Source of the DNA: Saccharothrix sp. NRRL B-16314
Lineage (GTDB): Bacteria; Actinomycetota; Actinomycetes; Mycobacteriales; Pseudonocardiaceae
DNA length: 64,000 nt
Assembly: GCF_000716595.1 (NCBI RefSeq)
Contig: NZ_JNXC01000003.1
Coordinates: 434,001-498,000, forward strand
Direction: 5' to 3'
The notes under the pieces are model-generated. The model was not told the DNA's origin, did not search any database, and saw only the letters and a list, made by a program, of their open reading frames with translations. Positions 28,792 through 37,328 of this stretch are shown here, piece after piece; positions within the stretch are counted from its first letter, which is position 1, and each line of letters begins with the position of its first letter. A program made the position numbers and the translations under genes.

Positions 28792-29350
28792 TCATCGTCG
28801 CGTCGCGTCGCGGACCTTGTAGGTCCAGGCGTGCGGGTCCCGCACGTCGACCTTCTCCCTCAGGGACTGGGTCAGCCGCGGGTCGCTGAAGCTGCCCACC
28901 AGCCCCACCAGCGTGCTCGCCAGGTGCCGGCCGAGGCCGTCGAACTGGAACGCGGTCCCGTGGTAGAGGTTCGCTCCGTAGATCTTGTCGACCGGCGCCA
29001 GCGTGCGGTTGTTCTTCACGTCGAACCGGGCGCCGACCACGGTGCGGCCGAACATCTGCGGGTAGTCGAACTTGAACAGGGTCCGCCACACCGTCTGGTT
29101 GTGCTGACCGGGTACACCCGCTTCTCGTCCCGCAGCCGGGCCTCGTCCACCGAGACCGTCAGCACCCAGCGGGAACCGCCGACGTGCTCCAGCCCGTAGA
29201 CGCCGCCGGTGCGACCGGGCGGGGTGTCCTCCGTGCCCGCCGAGTCCCAGGTCAGCACCGGCGGGATCACCAGCTCGGCCTTGCCCCTGGCGTCGGCCAG
29301 CTGGACGCCCTCACCCACCAGCTTGGGGGTCGACCCGCCGGTGTCGACCG
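28792..29350 (-). pseudogene. Remnant of an RHS/polymorphic-toxin-type secreted protein gene
   Basis: Two minus-strand reading frames join at about 29105. The upstream piece reads LTVSVDEARLRDEKRVYPV, the segment that normally precedes the DNRLRE region of large actinobacterial RHS/wall-associated proteins. After a -1/+1 shift the other frame reads QTVWRTLFKFDYPQMFG and VVGARFDVKNNRTL, the start of that DNRLRE region. The N-terminal thousand or so residues, the YD repeats and any toxin tip are missing. The 5' break coincides with a second copy of the gltBD terminator. A short C-terminal end (DPHAWTYKVRDATRR) closes the frame at 28792. Confidence 0.6.
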
Positions 29351-29351
29351 A

Positions 29352-29381
29352 GGCCGTCCCGACAACGACGTCGGGGCGGCC
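29352..29381. terminator. Second copy of the gltBD terminator
   Basis: 34 bp at 29351-29384 match 27756-27789 at 33 positions, including loop and trailing TTC. One stem base is changed (T for C). It lies at the truncated 5' edge of the toxin-like remnant with no intact gene ending into it. Confidence 0.75.
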
Positions 29382-29551
29382 TTCTCGGTCATTCGACCCC
29401 GGTGGTGTTGCGATTGCGGGTGCGCACCCGAGTCGAGTCACCGACAGGGGCGCAGCTGGGCGAAGACGCGTTCCGGCAGTACGGGATCGAGTGCCGGTGA
29501 ACGATAATGAAAGGGTTTCTTCCCGGTTGTCTCGTCAGTAAGGTGCCGTTC

Positions 29552-30061
29552 GTGACTGCCTTCGACTACGGGCGTTGGCTGACGTCGATGAACGACCTCG
29601 CGGCCCGGTTCGTCTCCGGCTTCGAAAAGAATTTCGGGTACCCGCCGGGCGGGAATGGGGTCACGCCCGTGTCCGGACCACTCTCGGGCGGGGTGGAGCA
29701 GTTGCCGGCTCCTCTCGTCCAGTTCTACCGGCACGTGGCGGAGGTGTCGCTGCCGGATGTCAGCATCGGCTACTTCGTTGCGATGGCGCGAGTCGCCGTC
29801 GACGGGCGTGACGGCCGACTTCCGGTCCGGATCGAAGGAGTCGAGAGCATCGACGTGGTGAGCTTCGGTTCGGACGGGGGCGGGTCGCACTTCGCGCTCG
29901 GGCTGCCCGATGGTGCGCCCGTGTACGGGCTGCCGCCGAGTGCGGTCGATCGCACGGGTGTGTACGACAACCACGATTCCCGCGTGCGGGTGGTGGCGGC
30001 GACGTTGCCGGACTTCCTCACCGGGTTGCACGACTTGCCGGCATCCGAAATTCGCCTGTGA
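29552..30061 (+). CDS. SUKH-like (SMI1/KNR4) putative immunity protein
   Basis: 169 residues. The C-terminal half has the SUKH-type pattern: GVESIDVVSFGSDGGGSHFAL, then GAPVYGLPPSAVDRTGVYDN and a final VVAATLPDFLTGLHDLP helix. The match is by eye and moderate. SUKH proteins neutralise nuclease and other toxins of contact-dependent systems, which fits the toxin remnant next door. GTG 29552 is preferred over ATG 29507 because GATAAT at 29503-29508 looks like a -10 overlapping that ATG; GTG 29543 is also possible. Confidence 0.55.
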   Translation: MTAFDYGRWLTSMNDLAARFVSGFEKNFGYPPGGNGVTPVSGPLSGGVEQLPAPLVQFYRHVAEVSLPDVSIGYFVAMARVAVDGRDGRLPVRIEGVESIDVVSFGSDGGGSHFALGLPDGAPVYGLPPSAVDRTGVYDNHDSRVRVVAATLPDFLTGLHDLPASEIRL

Positions 30062-30266
30062 GATCAGCGGGCCCGGTGGAGATCGACCGCCGGAATTTCC
30101 ACGCCGCTTGGCCTGGCGGCATTGTGCGACCATCGGGTGGCAGGTGGTGGGCCGGTGGCCGCATTCGAGTCGGCGAGTGGCCGAACTTCGGCCTTTCTTG
30201 TATCGGATCGACGTTTCCCGCGACTTGAGCGAGGAAGAGTCCCGTCTCAGGCGAAAGGTATTCGCG
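30062..30266. other. Gap between SUKH-like gene and protease
   Basis: 205 bp with no convincing reading frame; it probably carries the protease promoter. No hairpin of note seen. Confidence 0.4.
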
Positions 30267-31235
30267 GTGAACATGCAAAGATCTTCGAGACGTGTCGGCG
30301 TGGTGCTCGCGAGCGCGTTGCTGGCGACCCTCGGGCTGGTGTCGCCGGTGTCCGCGGGCGCGTCGAAGGGTGTGGAACTCGGCGCGAGCGACACCGAAGG
30401 CGTGACGACGTCGGCCACGCCGCTGCGGGGGACGCGGGGCGTGTCCAGCTACGAGGGCACCGGCGTGCCGAGCGACGTGACCGCGTACGGGGCACAGCGC
30501 GTGCCCGCCGGGCATCGGATCGAGGGCTACTCCTCGCCCACCGGCGACGACTTCGGCACCCAGTCGATCATCGGCGCGGACGGCCGCGTCCGGGTCGACC
30601 CGACGACAAGCTTCCCGGCCCGCGCCACGGTGCTCATCACCCGCACTGTGAGCGGTGTCGAGCGGCTGCACTGCACCGGCTGGATGTTCGGCGCGAGCCT
30701 CGTGCTCACGGCCGGGCACTGCGTGTTCAACCAGAGCACCGGCTGGTACACCGGCCAGCTCAGGTTCTACCCCGGCGCCAACGGGACCACCTACCCGTAC
30801 GGCTCCTGCACCGCGGCGACCCTGCGGTCCAACACCGGCTGGACCGTCGACGGCAGCCCGGACGCCGACTACGGCGGCGCGAGCCTCAACTGCTCCATCG
30901 GCAACACCACCGGTTGGTACGGCGCGTACTGGACCACCGCGTCGCTCAACGGCACGTCCACCACGATCCAGGGCTACCCCGGCGACAAGTCCCAGCAGCA
31001 GTGGATCCACTCCGACCAGGTCCGCGCGAGCAACTCCCTGCGCCTGTACTACGACAACGACACGGTCGGCGGCAACAGCGGCAGCTCGGTGCACACGGTG
31101 CGCGCGGACGGGTCGTCCGGGTGCTCCGGCCGGTGCTCCCTCGCGTTCCACGCTTACGGTGTCGGATCGGGCACGCACAACAGCGGGCCTCGCATCACAG
31201 AGAGCCGGTTCAACCTGGTCATCGGCTGGCGCTGA
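30267..31235 (+). CDS. Secreted trypsin-like (V8/glutamyl endopeptidase type) serine protease
   Basis: 322 residues. Signal peptide about 1-31 (LASALLATLGLVSPVSAGAS), a propeptide-like stretch to about residue 110, then a chymotrypsin-fold protease with His151 (LTAGHCVF), Asp201 (PDADYGG) and Ser271 (GGNSGSS). Cysteines 136/152 and a C-terminal CSGRC suggest disulfides. GTG 30267 has AAAGG 8 bases upstream; the frame open further left is rejected. It is probably an exoprotease; its position beside toxin/immunity remnants may be incidental. Confidence 0.88.
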   Translation: MNMQRSSRRVGVVLASALLATLGLVSPVSAGASKGVELGASDTEGVTTSATPLRGTRGVSSYEGTGVPSDVTAYGAQRVPAGHRIEGYSSPTGDDFGTQSIIGADGRVRVDPTTSFPARATVLITRTVSGVERLHCTGWMFGASLVLTAGHCVFNQSTGWYTGQLRFYPGANGTTYPYGSCTAATLRSNTGWTVDGSPDADYGGASLNCSIGNTTGWYGAYWTTASLNGTSTTIQGYPGDKSQQQWIHSDQVRASNSLRLYYDNDTVGGNSGSSVHTVRADGSSGCSGRCSLAFHAYGVGSGTHNSGPRITESRFNLVIGWR

Positions 31236-31315
31236 GGTTCGGCGCCGGCGCCTGCCGGTCAGGCAACCGCGGACCCCGACCGTTCCGTCCTCGAAGTGAC
31301 CGAGAGGAGCAGATC

Positions 31316-31693
31316 GTGCGACGTCCACTCCGCATGCGAGCGGTCCTGCTGATCGGCATGCTGGTGCTCGGGGCGTGCGGTCGGGAATCCGCCACGTCCG
31401 ACCAGGACCCGCCGCCAACCCTGACGAACACCCAGGCCACCGTCACCGGCGTGGTCGTGGACGGCAGCGGCCGTCCCGTCGACGGAGCCCTGGTGCAACC
31501 GAAGTCGCTCGACTCACCACCGCTGCCCGTGCCGGAACTGGCGGTCCTGTCCGGACCGGACGGCCGTTACGAATGGCACCTGAACGCGGGACGCTACGAG
31601 TTCACCGCCACGAAGGACGACCGGACCGGGCCTCCGTCCGAGGTCACCGCGGCAGCCGGTGCGACCGAACAGGTGGAACTCCACCTGCCCTGA
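31316..31693 (+). CDS. Small lipoprotein with carboxypeptidase-regulatory-like domain
   Basis: 125 residues. The signal peptide ends in lipobox VLGAC, then an acidic/Pro linker and a single Ig-like CarboxypepD_reg fold (VTGVVVDGSGRPVDGALV, GPDGRYEWHLNAGRYEFTA). A surface-anchored domain with no catalytic residues; role unknown. The GTG is preceded by GAGAGGAG. It lies 80 bp after the protease gene, possibly in the same transcript, with a terminator behind. Confidence 0.75.
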   Translation: MRRPLRMRAVLLIGMLVLGACGRESATSDQDPPPTLTNTQATVTGVVVDGSGRPVDGALVQPKSLDSPPLPVPELAVLSGPDGRYEWHLNAGRYEFTATKDDRTGPPSEVTAAAGATEQVELHLP

Positions 31694-31709
31694 CCGCACC
31701 CGCCGACGA

Positions 31710-31741
31710 GAGCCCCGACACGCGGACCGCGGTCGGGGCTC
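31710..31741. terminator. Terminator between convergent genes
   Basis: GAGCCCCGAC/GTCGGGGCTC, 10-bp perfect stem, 12-base loop, 16 bp after the lipoprotein stop and facing the end of the helicase-associated gene. Confidence 0.7.
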
Positions 31742-31799
31742 ACCTCGTGGTCGCGCCGGAAGACGACCGGACCGCGATCACCACGCGATCACCACGCGG

Positions 31800-33752
31800 T
31801 CAGACCCCGGTCACCGCGCGCACCGACCGGATGCGACTCACCAGGAACTCGCGGTGCTCGCCGCGCGGGGCGCAGTTGGCCTTCAGGTTGCCCGCCGCGT
31901 GGTCCACGGGCGTGATCACGTGCTTCACCGTGCTGCGCGGCCCGTTCGCCACGGCGATCTCCACCGACGTCCGGCTCGCCAGCGCCTCCGCCAGCAGCAC
32001 GACCTCCGAATCCCGCAGCACCAGCGACTGGTCCCGCAGCAGCCGCACCGTCCCGATCCGCTGCGGGTCCGCCGCGTGCACCACGAACCTCGGCCGTGGA
32101 CGCTCCCGCTCGACCAGCGCCATCGCCAGCTTCGTCAGCTCCTGCCCCGTCAACGGCATCCGCCACGCGTCCTCGGTCACGCGCGGGGGCGGCGGCTCGA
32201 CCCTGCGGCGGGCCACCCGCTCCACCACCGCGATGCCGTCCGGGGTCGACGTCGTCGGCGCGTAACCGGCCGCGCGCAGCAGCGCCAACGTCTCGGCGAC
32301 CGGCAGCGAGGACGCCAGCACCGTCGGCCCCAGGTGCTGCAGCGACAGCTGCGCTAACAGCCGGTGCCCGGCGATCTCCCGCAACAGCACGGGATCCTCG
32401 GTGCGCACGCAGCACGCCACCGGCGTCACCGTGATCCGCCCGTGCTGCCGCGCGACCTCCCGCACCAGGTGCTCCAGCGTCGGCGGCACGCCGTGCTCCG
32501 CCACCGACGCCAACCGCGCCAGCAACGCGTCCGGCTCGTGCCCCGCGTCCAACGCCCGCCGCACGCTCGCCCCGCTGAACCGCCACCCGCCCGTCGCGCA
32601 GTCCGCCGCCTGGTCCAGCACCCCGCTCAGCCCGCGGGACGGCAACCCGGCGACCACCGCGGTCAGGTCGGGCCGCAGGTGCGCGGTCGTCGCGGCGGGC
32701 GGCACGAACCGGTCGGCCACCTCCGCCGTGGCACCCGCCAGCACCGCCCGGCCCAGCGCCGTCGACGCGCCCAGTGCCACCAGGCCCAGCGACTCGGCCT
32801 CCACCAGCGCCGCCTCGGTCGCCGCCCGGCCGTGCACTGCGGGCCGCGTCCACACCAGCTCCGCCACCACCTCGTGCCGGTGCTCGTACGCCTCGTCCTC
32901 ACCCAGCCGCGCGTACCACTCCAGCACGCCCCGCCGCGTCCGGTCGCCGAACTCGGTCGAGGACGGTTCCGCCGTCGCCGCCCGCTGCTTCCCCGGCGTC
33001 CACGCCATCCGCGGCCACGCGTCGGCCAGCGTGGACAGCCGGCCCGCGGGCGACTCGTCCCGCCACGCGTCCGAGCCGACGGTCGGCGCCAACCGGCCGT
33101 CGTCCACCGCCAGCAACCGCGTCTCCAGCGCCAGCTCCACCCACAGCCGGGCCCGGACCTCCTCGGTCCGCAGCACGCCCGCGATCCGCCGCAGCTCCCG
33201 CAGCCCGACCCCGGTCCGGCACGCCACCTGCTCGACGTCACACAGCTCGACCAGCCGCGTCACGCCATCCACAGTGGACGTCGCGGGCGCGATCGCGGCC
33301 CGGTCGGCGAAACCCCGGTGCTGGGCCGCGCGGCGCGGCGTCCGCGGCGCGGGCGTGATCCGGCGCGGCGGCTCGTCCTCCAGCAGCCGCAGACCCGGCG
33401 AGCTGACCAGCTTCCCGCCCGCCGACCACAGCAACGCACGGGAGCGCAACTCGCCCAACGTCCGCTTCAGCTCCGCCCGCGAGGCCTTCCCGTTGCAGCG
33501 CAACCGTTCCGCCAGCGCGTCCGCGCAGGTCTCGTCGCCCATCCTCAGGGCGGTGTCCAGCACGTCACGGCACGCCTGGTCCAACCCGTCGACGGCGGAC
33601 CGCAACGACGCCGCCGTGGCCAGCTCGTCCGCCAGCGCGCGCAGCGAGTGCGGCCGGCTGTCCGCGGCGTCCCCGCGCAGCGCCAACAGGTCCCGGATGT
33701 CCTGTGCGTCGAGCCCCCGCAACCAGCCGGCCAGCGCCGCTTTCCTACCCAC
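31800..33752 (-). CDS. Helicase-associated (XPB/Ssl2-like C-terminal) domain protein
   Basis: 650 residues. The C-terminal 250 residues match the actinobacterial helicase-associated domain (LEHLVREVARQHGRITVTPVACCVRTEDPVLL, LLRAAGYAPT, with winged-helix-like elements); the N-terminal half is a series of short helices. No Walker A or helicase motor motif is visible, as expected for this family, which usually neighbours an XPB-type helicase gene; none is in the window. GTG start at 33752. Probably an accessory factor in DNA repair (inference). Confidence 0.75.
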   Translation of the reverse strand: MGRKAALAGWLRGLDAQDIRDLLALRGDAADSRPHSLRALADELATAASLRSAVDGLDQACRDVLDTALRMGDETCADALAERLRCNGKASRAELKRTLGELRSRALLWSAGGKLVSSPGLRLLEDEPPRRITPAPRTPRRAAQHRGFADRAAIAPATSTVDGVTRLVELCDVEQVACRTGVGLRELRRIAGVLRTEEVRARLWVELALETRLLAVDDGRLAPTVGSDAWRDESPAGRLSTLADAWPRMAWTPGKQRAATAEPSSTEFGDRTRRGVLEWYARLGEDEAYEHRHEVVAELVWTRPAVHGRAATEAALVEAESLGLVALGASTALGRAVLAGATAEVADRFVPPAATTAHLRPDLTAVVAGLPSRGLSGVLDQAADCATGGWRFSGASVRRALDAGHEPDALLARLASVAEHGVPPTLEHLVREVARQHGRITVTPVACCVRTEDPVLLREIAGHRLLAQLSLQHLGPTVLASSLPVAETLALLRAAGYAPTTSTPDGIAVVERVARRRVEPPPPRVTEDAWRMPLTGQELTKLAMALVERERPRPRFVVHAADPQRIGTVRLLRDQSLVLRDSEVVLLAEALASRTSVEIAVANGPRSTVKHVITPVDHAAGNLKANCAPRGEHREFLVSRIRSVRAVTGV

Positions 33753-33832
33753 CCGGCCGATTATGCACAGAACGTGACAGATCGGTCATGCATTGCGATA
33801 GGGCGTTCGAATGAGCCACCAACGGACGAACG

Positions 33833-33838
33833 TAAGCT
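33833..33838 (+). promoter_or_regulatory. Putative -10 of the DUF2461 gene (leaderless)
   Basis: TAAGCT ends 7 bases before GTG 33846. Confidence 0.45.
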
Positions 33839-33845
33839 TGGCGCC

Positions 33846-34499
33846 GTGGAATTCACCGGCTTTGGCGAACACGCCATCGACTTCTACGACGGCCTCCAGG
33901 TCGACAACTCGAAGGCGTACTGGGAGGACCACAAGCACGTCTACCAGGGTGACGTCCGCGCGCCCATGGAGGCGCTCCTCGCCGCGCTGGAACCCGAGTT
34001 CGGCCGGGGCAAGGTCTTCCGGCCCTATCGCGACGTGCGGTTCAGCAAGGACAAGACCCCTTACAAGGACCACTGCGGCGGCGTGGTCGAGCTGGGTCGC
34101 GGCGGCGGGGCGCACTACGTCCAGCTCGGCACCGAGGGCCTGTTCGTGGCCGGCGGGTCGTTCGCCATGGCGTCCGACCAGATCGCCCGCTACCGCGAAT
34201 CCGTGACGGACGACGTGCGCGGGCGTGCGCTGGAGAAGCTGATCGCCGGGCTCACCCGCACCGGCTGGGAGCTGCGCGGCGACAAGCTGAAGCGGGCGCC
34301 GCGCGGCTTCGACCCCGAGCACCCCCGGATCGAGCTGCTCAAGCACAAGCGCCTCTACGTGGCGAAGGTGTGGCCGCCGGACGACGTGCTGCACGAGCCG
34401 GGGTGCCTCGACCGGGTCCGTGACGCATGGCGCGAGGTGACCCCGTTCGTCGACTGGTGCGCCGACCACATCGGGCTCACCGAGGTCGGCTTCCGCTGA
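33846..34499 (+). CDS. DUF2461 family protein
   Basis: 217 residues, full family length. Characteristic blocks are YDGLQVDNSKAYWEDHK near the N-terminus, FRPYRDVRFSKDKTPYKDHCG, GLFVAGGSFAMASDQIARYR and GDKLKRAPRGFDPEHPR. The biochemical role of the family is unknown. The GTG start fits a leaderless mRNA. Its last 23 bp overlap the convergent VanZ-like gene. Confidence 0.9.
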   Translation: MEFTGFGEHAIDFYDGLQVDNSKAYWEDHKHVYQGDVRAPMEALLAALEPEFGRGKVFRPYRDVRFSKDKTPYKDHCGGVVELGRGGGAHYVQLGTEGLFVAGGSFAMASDQIARYRESVTDDVRGRALEKLIAGLTRTGWELRGDKLKRAPRGFDPEHPRIELLKHKRLYVAKVWPPDDVLHEPGCLDRVRDAWREVTPFVDWCADHIGLTEVGFR

Positions 34500-34833
34500 C
34501 GGGCGGTCCCGCCGTCCACCGCCTCGTGAGCAGGTAGCCGAATGCGATGCCGGCCACATCCACCAGTCCGTCCAGGACGTCGCCGCCGCGACCCAGCGCG
34601 GTGATGAGCCACTGCAACACTTCCGAGACCGCGGCGTAACCGATCAGCGCGCCGACCAGTGGTCCGCGCGGCAGCCTCCCGTACCGGCCGGTGGCCGTGA
34701 GCAGCGCGAACAGCAGGAAGTGCACCACCTTGTCGGTGCCGGGCGGAGCCGTCGGCACACCTGACGCGGGGGTGAACAACACGATGACGCTCAGCGACGC
34801 AGCGACCACGAACGGAAGGATTCTGACGCCCAC
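34477..34833 (-). CDS. VanZ-like family membrane protein
   Basis: 118 residues with four hydrophobic segments and the VanZ pattern DKVVHFLLFALLTA plus the GRGGDVLDGLVDVAGIAFGY block. Function is unknown outside the teicoplanin-resistance prototype; such proteins are widespread in actinomycetes and no resistance role is implied. GTG 34833 is chosen because CAGAAT lies 7 bases upstream and the longer frame has no hydrophobic start. Confidence 0.8.
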   Translation of the reverse strand: MGVRILPFVVAASLSVIVLFTPASGVPTAPPGTDKVVHFLLFALLTATGRYGRLPRGPLVGALIGYAAVSEVLQWLITALGRGGDVLDGLVDVAGIAFGYLLTRRWTAGPPVSGSRPR

Positions 34834-34901
34834 CGGGCAGATTCTGCCGGTTTCGCGGACGTTACCCCCCGGTACATCCTGATCGGTCCAGTGACAGCGA
34901 C

Positions 34902-34907
34902 TACTCT
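34902..34907 (+). promoter_or_regulatory. Putative -10 of pyk (leaderless)
   Basis: TACTCT ends 8 bases before GTG 34916, in the 82-bp gap divergent from the VanZ-like gene. Confidence 0.45.
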
Positions 34908-34915
34908 CCTGAGAC

Positions 34916-36340
34916 GTGAGTCGACGCGCGAAGATCGTCTGTACGATGGGCCCCGCCACCGCGACCGAGGACAAGGTCAACGAGTTGGTGGCGGCCGGTA
35001 TGGACGTTGCCCGGATGAACTTCAGCCACGGCAGCCATGCCGACCACAAGCAGGTCTACGAGCTCGTCCGCGCCGCGGCCGACGCCTCGGGCCGCGCGGT
35101 GGGCATCCTGGCCGACCTGCAAGGACCCAAGATCCGCCTGGGCCGGTTCGCCCACGGCCCGGTCGAGTGGCGCACCGGTGACATCGTCCGGGTGACGGTG
35201 GAGGAGGTCGAGGGCACCCACGACCGCGTCTCCACCACCTACAAGCAGCTGGCGCAGGACGCCAAGGTCGGCGACCGGCTGCTGGTGGACGACGGCAAGG
35301 TGGGCCTCGTCGTCACCGAGGTCGACGGACCGGACGTGGTCTGCGAGGTCACCGAGGGTGGCCCGGTCAGCAACAACAAGGGCCTCTCGCTGCCCGGCAT
35401 GGACGTGTCCGTGCCGGCCATGTCCGAGAAGGACATCGAAGACCTGGAGTTCGCCCTCAACCTGGGCGTGGACTTCATCGCCCTCTCGTTCGTGCGCTCG
35501 CCCGCGGACATCGACCTGGTCCACCAGGTCATGGACCGCGTGGGCCACGGCCGCAAGCCGGTGATCGCCAAGATCGAGAAGCCGGAGGCGGTCGACAACC
35601 TCGAAGCGATCGTCCTCGCCTTCGACGGCGTCATGGTCGCCCGCGGCGACCTGGGCGTCGAGCTGCCGCTGGAGCACGTGCCGCTGGTGCAGAAGCGGGC
35701 CATCCAGATCGCCCGCGAGAACGCCAAGCCCGTCATCGTGGCGACCCAGATGCTCGACTCGATGATCACCAACTCCCGGCCGACCCGCGCCGAGACGTCG
35801 GACGTCGCGAACGCGGTGCTCGACGGCGCGGACGCGCTGATGCTGTCCGGTGAGACGTCGGTCGGCCGGTACGCCATCGAGTCGGTCAAGACGATGGGCC
35901 GCATCATCGAGGCCGTCGAGACCGAGTCCACCGTGGTCCCGCCGCTGACGCACGTCCCGCGCACCAAGCGCGGCGTGATCTCGTACGCGGCGCGGGACAT
36001 CGGCGAGCGGCTGAACGCGAAGGCGCTGGTCGCCTTCACCCAGTCCGGTGACACGGTGCGGCGGCTCGCCCGCCTGCACACGCCGTTGCCGCTGCTGGCG
36101 TTCACGCCGGAGCCGAGCGTGCGCAGTCAGCTTTCTCTCACCTGGGGCACCGAGACGTTCATCGTGCCTAAGGTGGACTCGACGGACGAGATGGTCCGCC
36201 AGGTGGACCTGTCGATGATCGACATCGGCCGGTACCAGCCCGGCGACCTCGTCGTGGTCGTGGCAGGCTCGCCGCCTGGCACCATCGGCTCGACGAACCT
36301 CATCCGGGTGCACCGCCTGGGGGAGGACGACCACGCTTAG
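34916..36340 (+). CDS. pyk: Pyruvate kinase
   Basis: 474 residues. It makes ATP and pyruvate from phosphoenolpyruvate. Signatures are IVCTMGPATATEDKV and MNFSHGSHADH near the N-terminus, KIEKPEAVDNLEAI (catalytic Lys), VMVARGDLGVELPLEHVP (Mg site) and ATQMLDSMITNSRPTRAETSDVANAV. The C-terminal allosteric domain is complete. A TesB thioesterase follows after 8 bp, with its ribosome site overlapping the pyk stop. Confidence 0.97.
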   Translation: MSRRAKIVCTMGPATATEDKVNELVAAGMDVARMNFSHGSHADHKQVYELVRAAADASGRAVGILADLQGPKIRLGRFAHGPVEWRTGDIVRVTVEEVEGTHDRVSTTYKQLAQDAKVGDRLLVDDGKVGLVVTEVDGPDVVCEVTEGGPVSNNKGLSLPGMDVSVPAMSEKDIEDLEFALNLGVDFIALSFVRSPADIDLVHQVMDRVGHGRKPVIAKIEKPEAVDNLEAIVLAFDGVMVARGDLGVELPLEHVPLVQKRAIQIARENAKPVIVATQMLDSMITNSRPTRAETSDVANAVLDGADALMLSGETSVGRYAIESVKTMGRIIEAVETESTVVPPLTHVPRTKRGVISYAARDIGERLNAKALVAFTQSGDTVRRLARLHTPLPLLAFTPEPSVRSQLSLTWGTETFIVPKVDSTDEMVRQVDLSMIDIGRYQPGDLVVVVAGSPPGTIGSTNLIRVHRLGEDDHA

Positions 36341-36348
36341 GAGTTGAC

Positions 36349-37272
36349 GTGACCGAGGCTGCCCGCGCCGCGGCGTCCGCCGAGTTCTCGGACGTTCCAC
36401 TGGACACCGACGGCGTGCCGCACGGGCAGCCCGTGCTCGACCGCCTCGTCGCGCTGCTCGACCTGGAGCGCATCGAGGAGAACATCTTCCGCGGGGTGTC
36501 GCCCGCCGAATCGCCCGTGCGGGTGTTCGGCGGGCAGGTCGCGGGTCAGGCCCTGGTCGCCGCCGGTCGGACCGTCCCACCGGAACGCCGGGTGCACTCG
36601 CTGCACTCGTACTTCATCCGCGGCGGAGACCCGAGCGTGCCGATCGTGTACGAGGTGGACCGCGTCCGGGATGGACGGTCCTTCACCACCCGCCGCGTGG
36701 TGGCGGTCCAGCACGGCAAGGCGATCTTCACGCTGTCGGCGTCGTTCCAGCTGGACGAGCCGGGCCTGGACCACCAGGAACCGATGCCCGACGTGCCGCC
36801 GGCGACCACGCTGCCCACGTACGCCGAGTCGGCGACCGGGTACCTGGAGAAGATCGGCATGGCGCGGCTGCCCCGGCCGATCGACATCCGGTACGTGACG
36901 GAGCCGCCGTGGCGGGCGCGCGAGGGCGGGCCGGCGGAGGCGCGCAGCCAGGTGTGGATGCGGGCGGACGGCAAGCTGCCGGACGACGACATGCTGCACG
37001 TGTGCGTGCTCGCGTACGCGTCGGACATGACGTTGCTCGACTCGGTGCTGGTCCGTCACGGCGTGTACTGGGGCACCGACAAGGTGCTGGGCGCCAGCCT
37101 CGACCACGCCATGTGGTTCCACCGCCGTTTCCGCGCGGACGAGTGGTTCCTCTACGACTGCGCGTCGCCGTCCGCTTCAGGCGCCCGAGGCCTCGCCACC
37201 GGCCGCTTCTACAGCCAGGACGGTCACCTGGTGGCTACCGTGGTGCAAGAGGGACTGCTCCGGGTCCTGTAG
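36349..37272 (+). CDS. tesB: Acyl-CoA thioesterase II (TesB)
   Basis: A 307-residue double hot-dog enzyme hydrolysing acyl-CoA to free acid and CoA. The N-terminal domain has FGGQVAGQALVAAGRTV and HSLHSYFIRGGD; the C-terminal domain has ASLDHAMWFHRRFRADEW and GRFYSQDGHLVATVVQEGL, where the catalytic Asp/Gln/Thr set lies. The GTG is preceded by AGGAG. It is probably co-transcribed with pyk. Confidence 0.93.
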   Translation: MTEAARAAASAEFSDVPLDTDGVPHGQPVLDRLVALLDLERIEENIFRGVSPAESPVRVFGGQVAGQALVAAGRTVPPERRVHSLHSYFIRGGDPSVPIVYEVDRVRDGRSFTTRRVVAVQHGKAIFTLSASFQLDEPGLDHQEPMPDVPPATTLPTYAESATGYLEKIGMARLPRPIDIRYVTEPPWRAREGGPAEARSQVWMRADGKLPDDDMLHVCVLAYASDMTLLDSVLVRHGVYWGTDKVLGASLDHAMWFHRRFRADEWFLYDCASPSASGARGLATGRFYSQDGHLVATVVQEGLLRVL

Positions 37273-37328
37273 TCGATCGGCTACGCCGCGCAGTCGGTTG
37301 TCTTCGACCTCGACGCGCTGCTCCGCCG

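Noticed and set aside
27966..28889. Plus-strand frame opposite the HEAT gene
   Set aside because: Antisense shadow without motifs.
28676..29089. 137-codon minus-strand frame over the toxin remnant
   Set aside because: Arg/Pro-rich shadow; the overlapping frame carries the DNRLRE-like sequence.
32364..33780. Plus-strand frames across the helicase-associated gene
   Set aside because: Pro/Arg-rich shadows; the minus-strand gene has recognisable domains.
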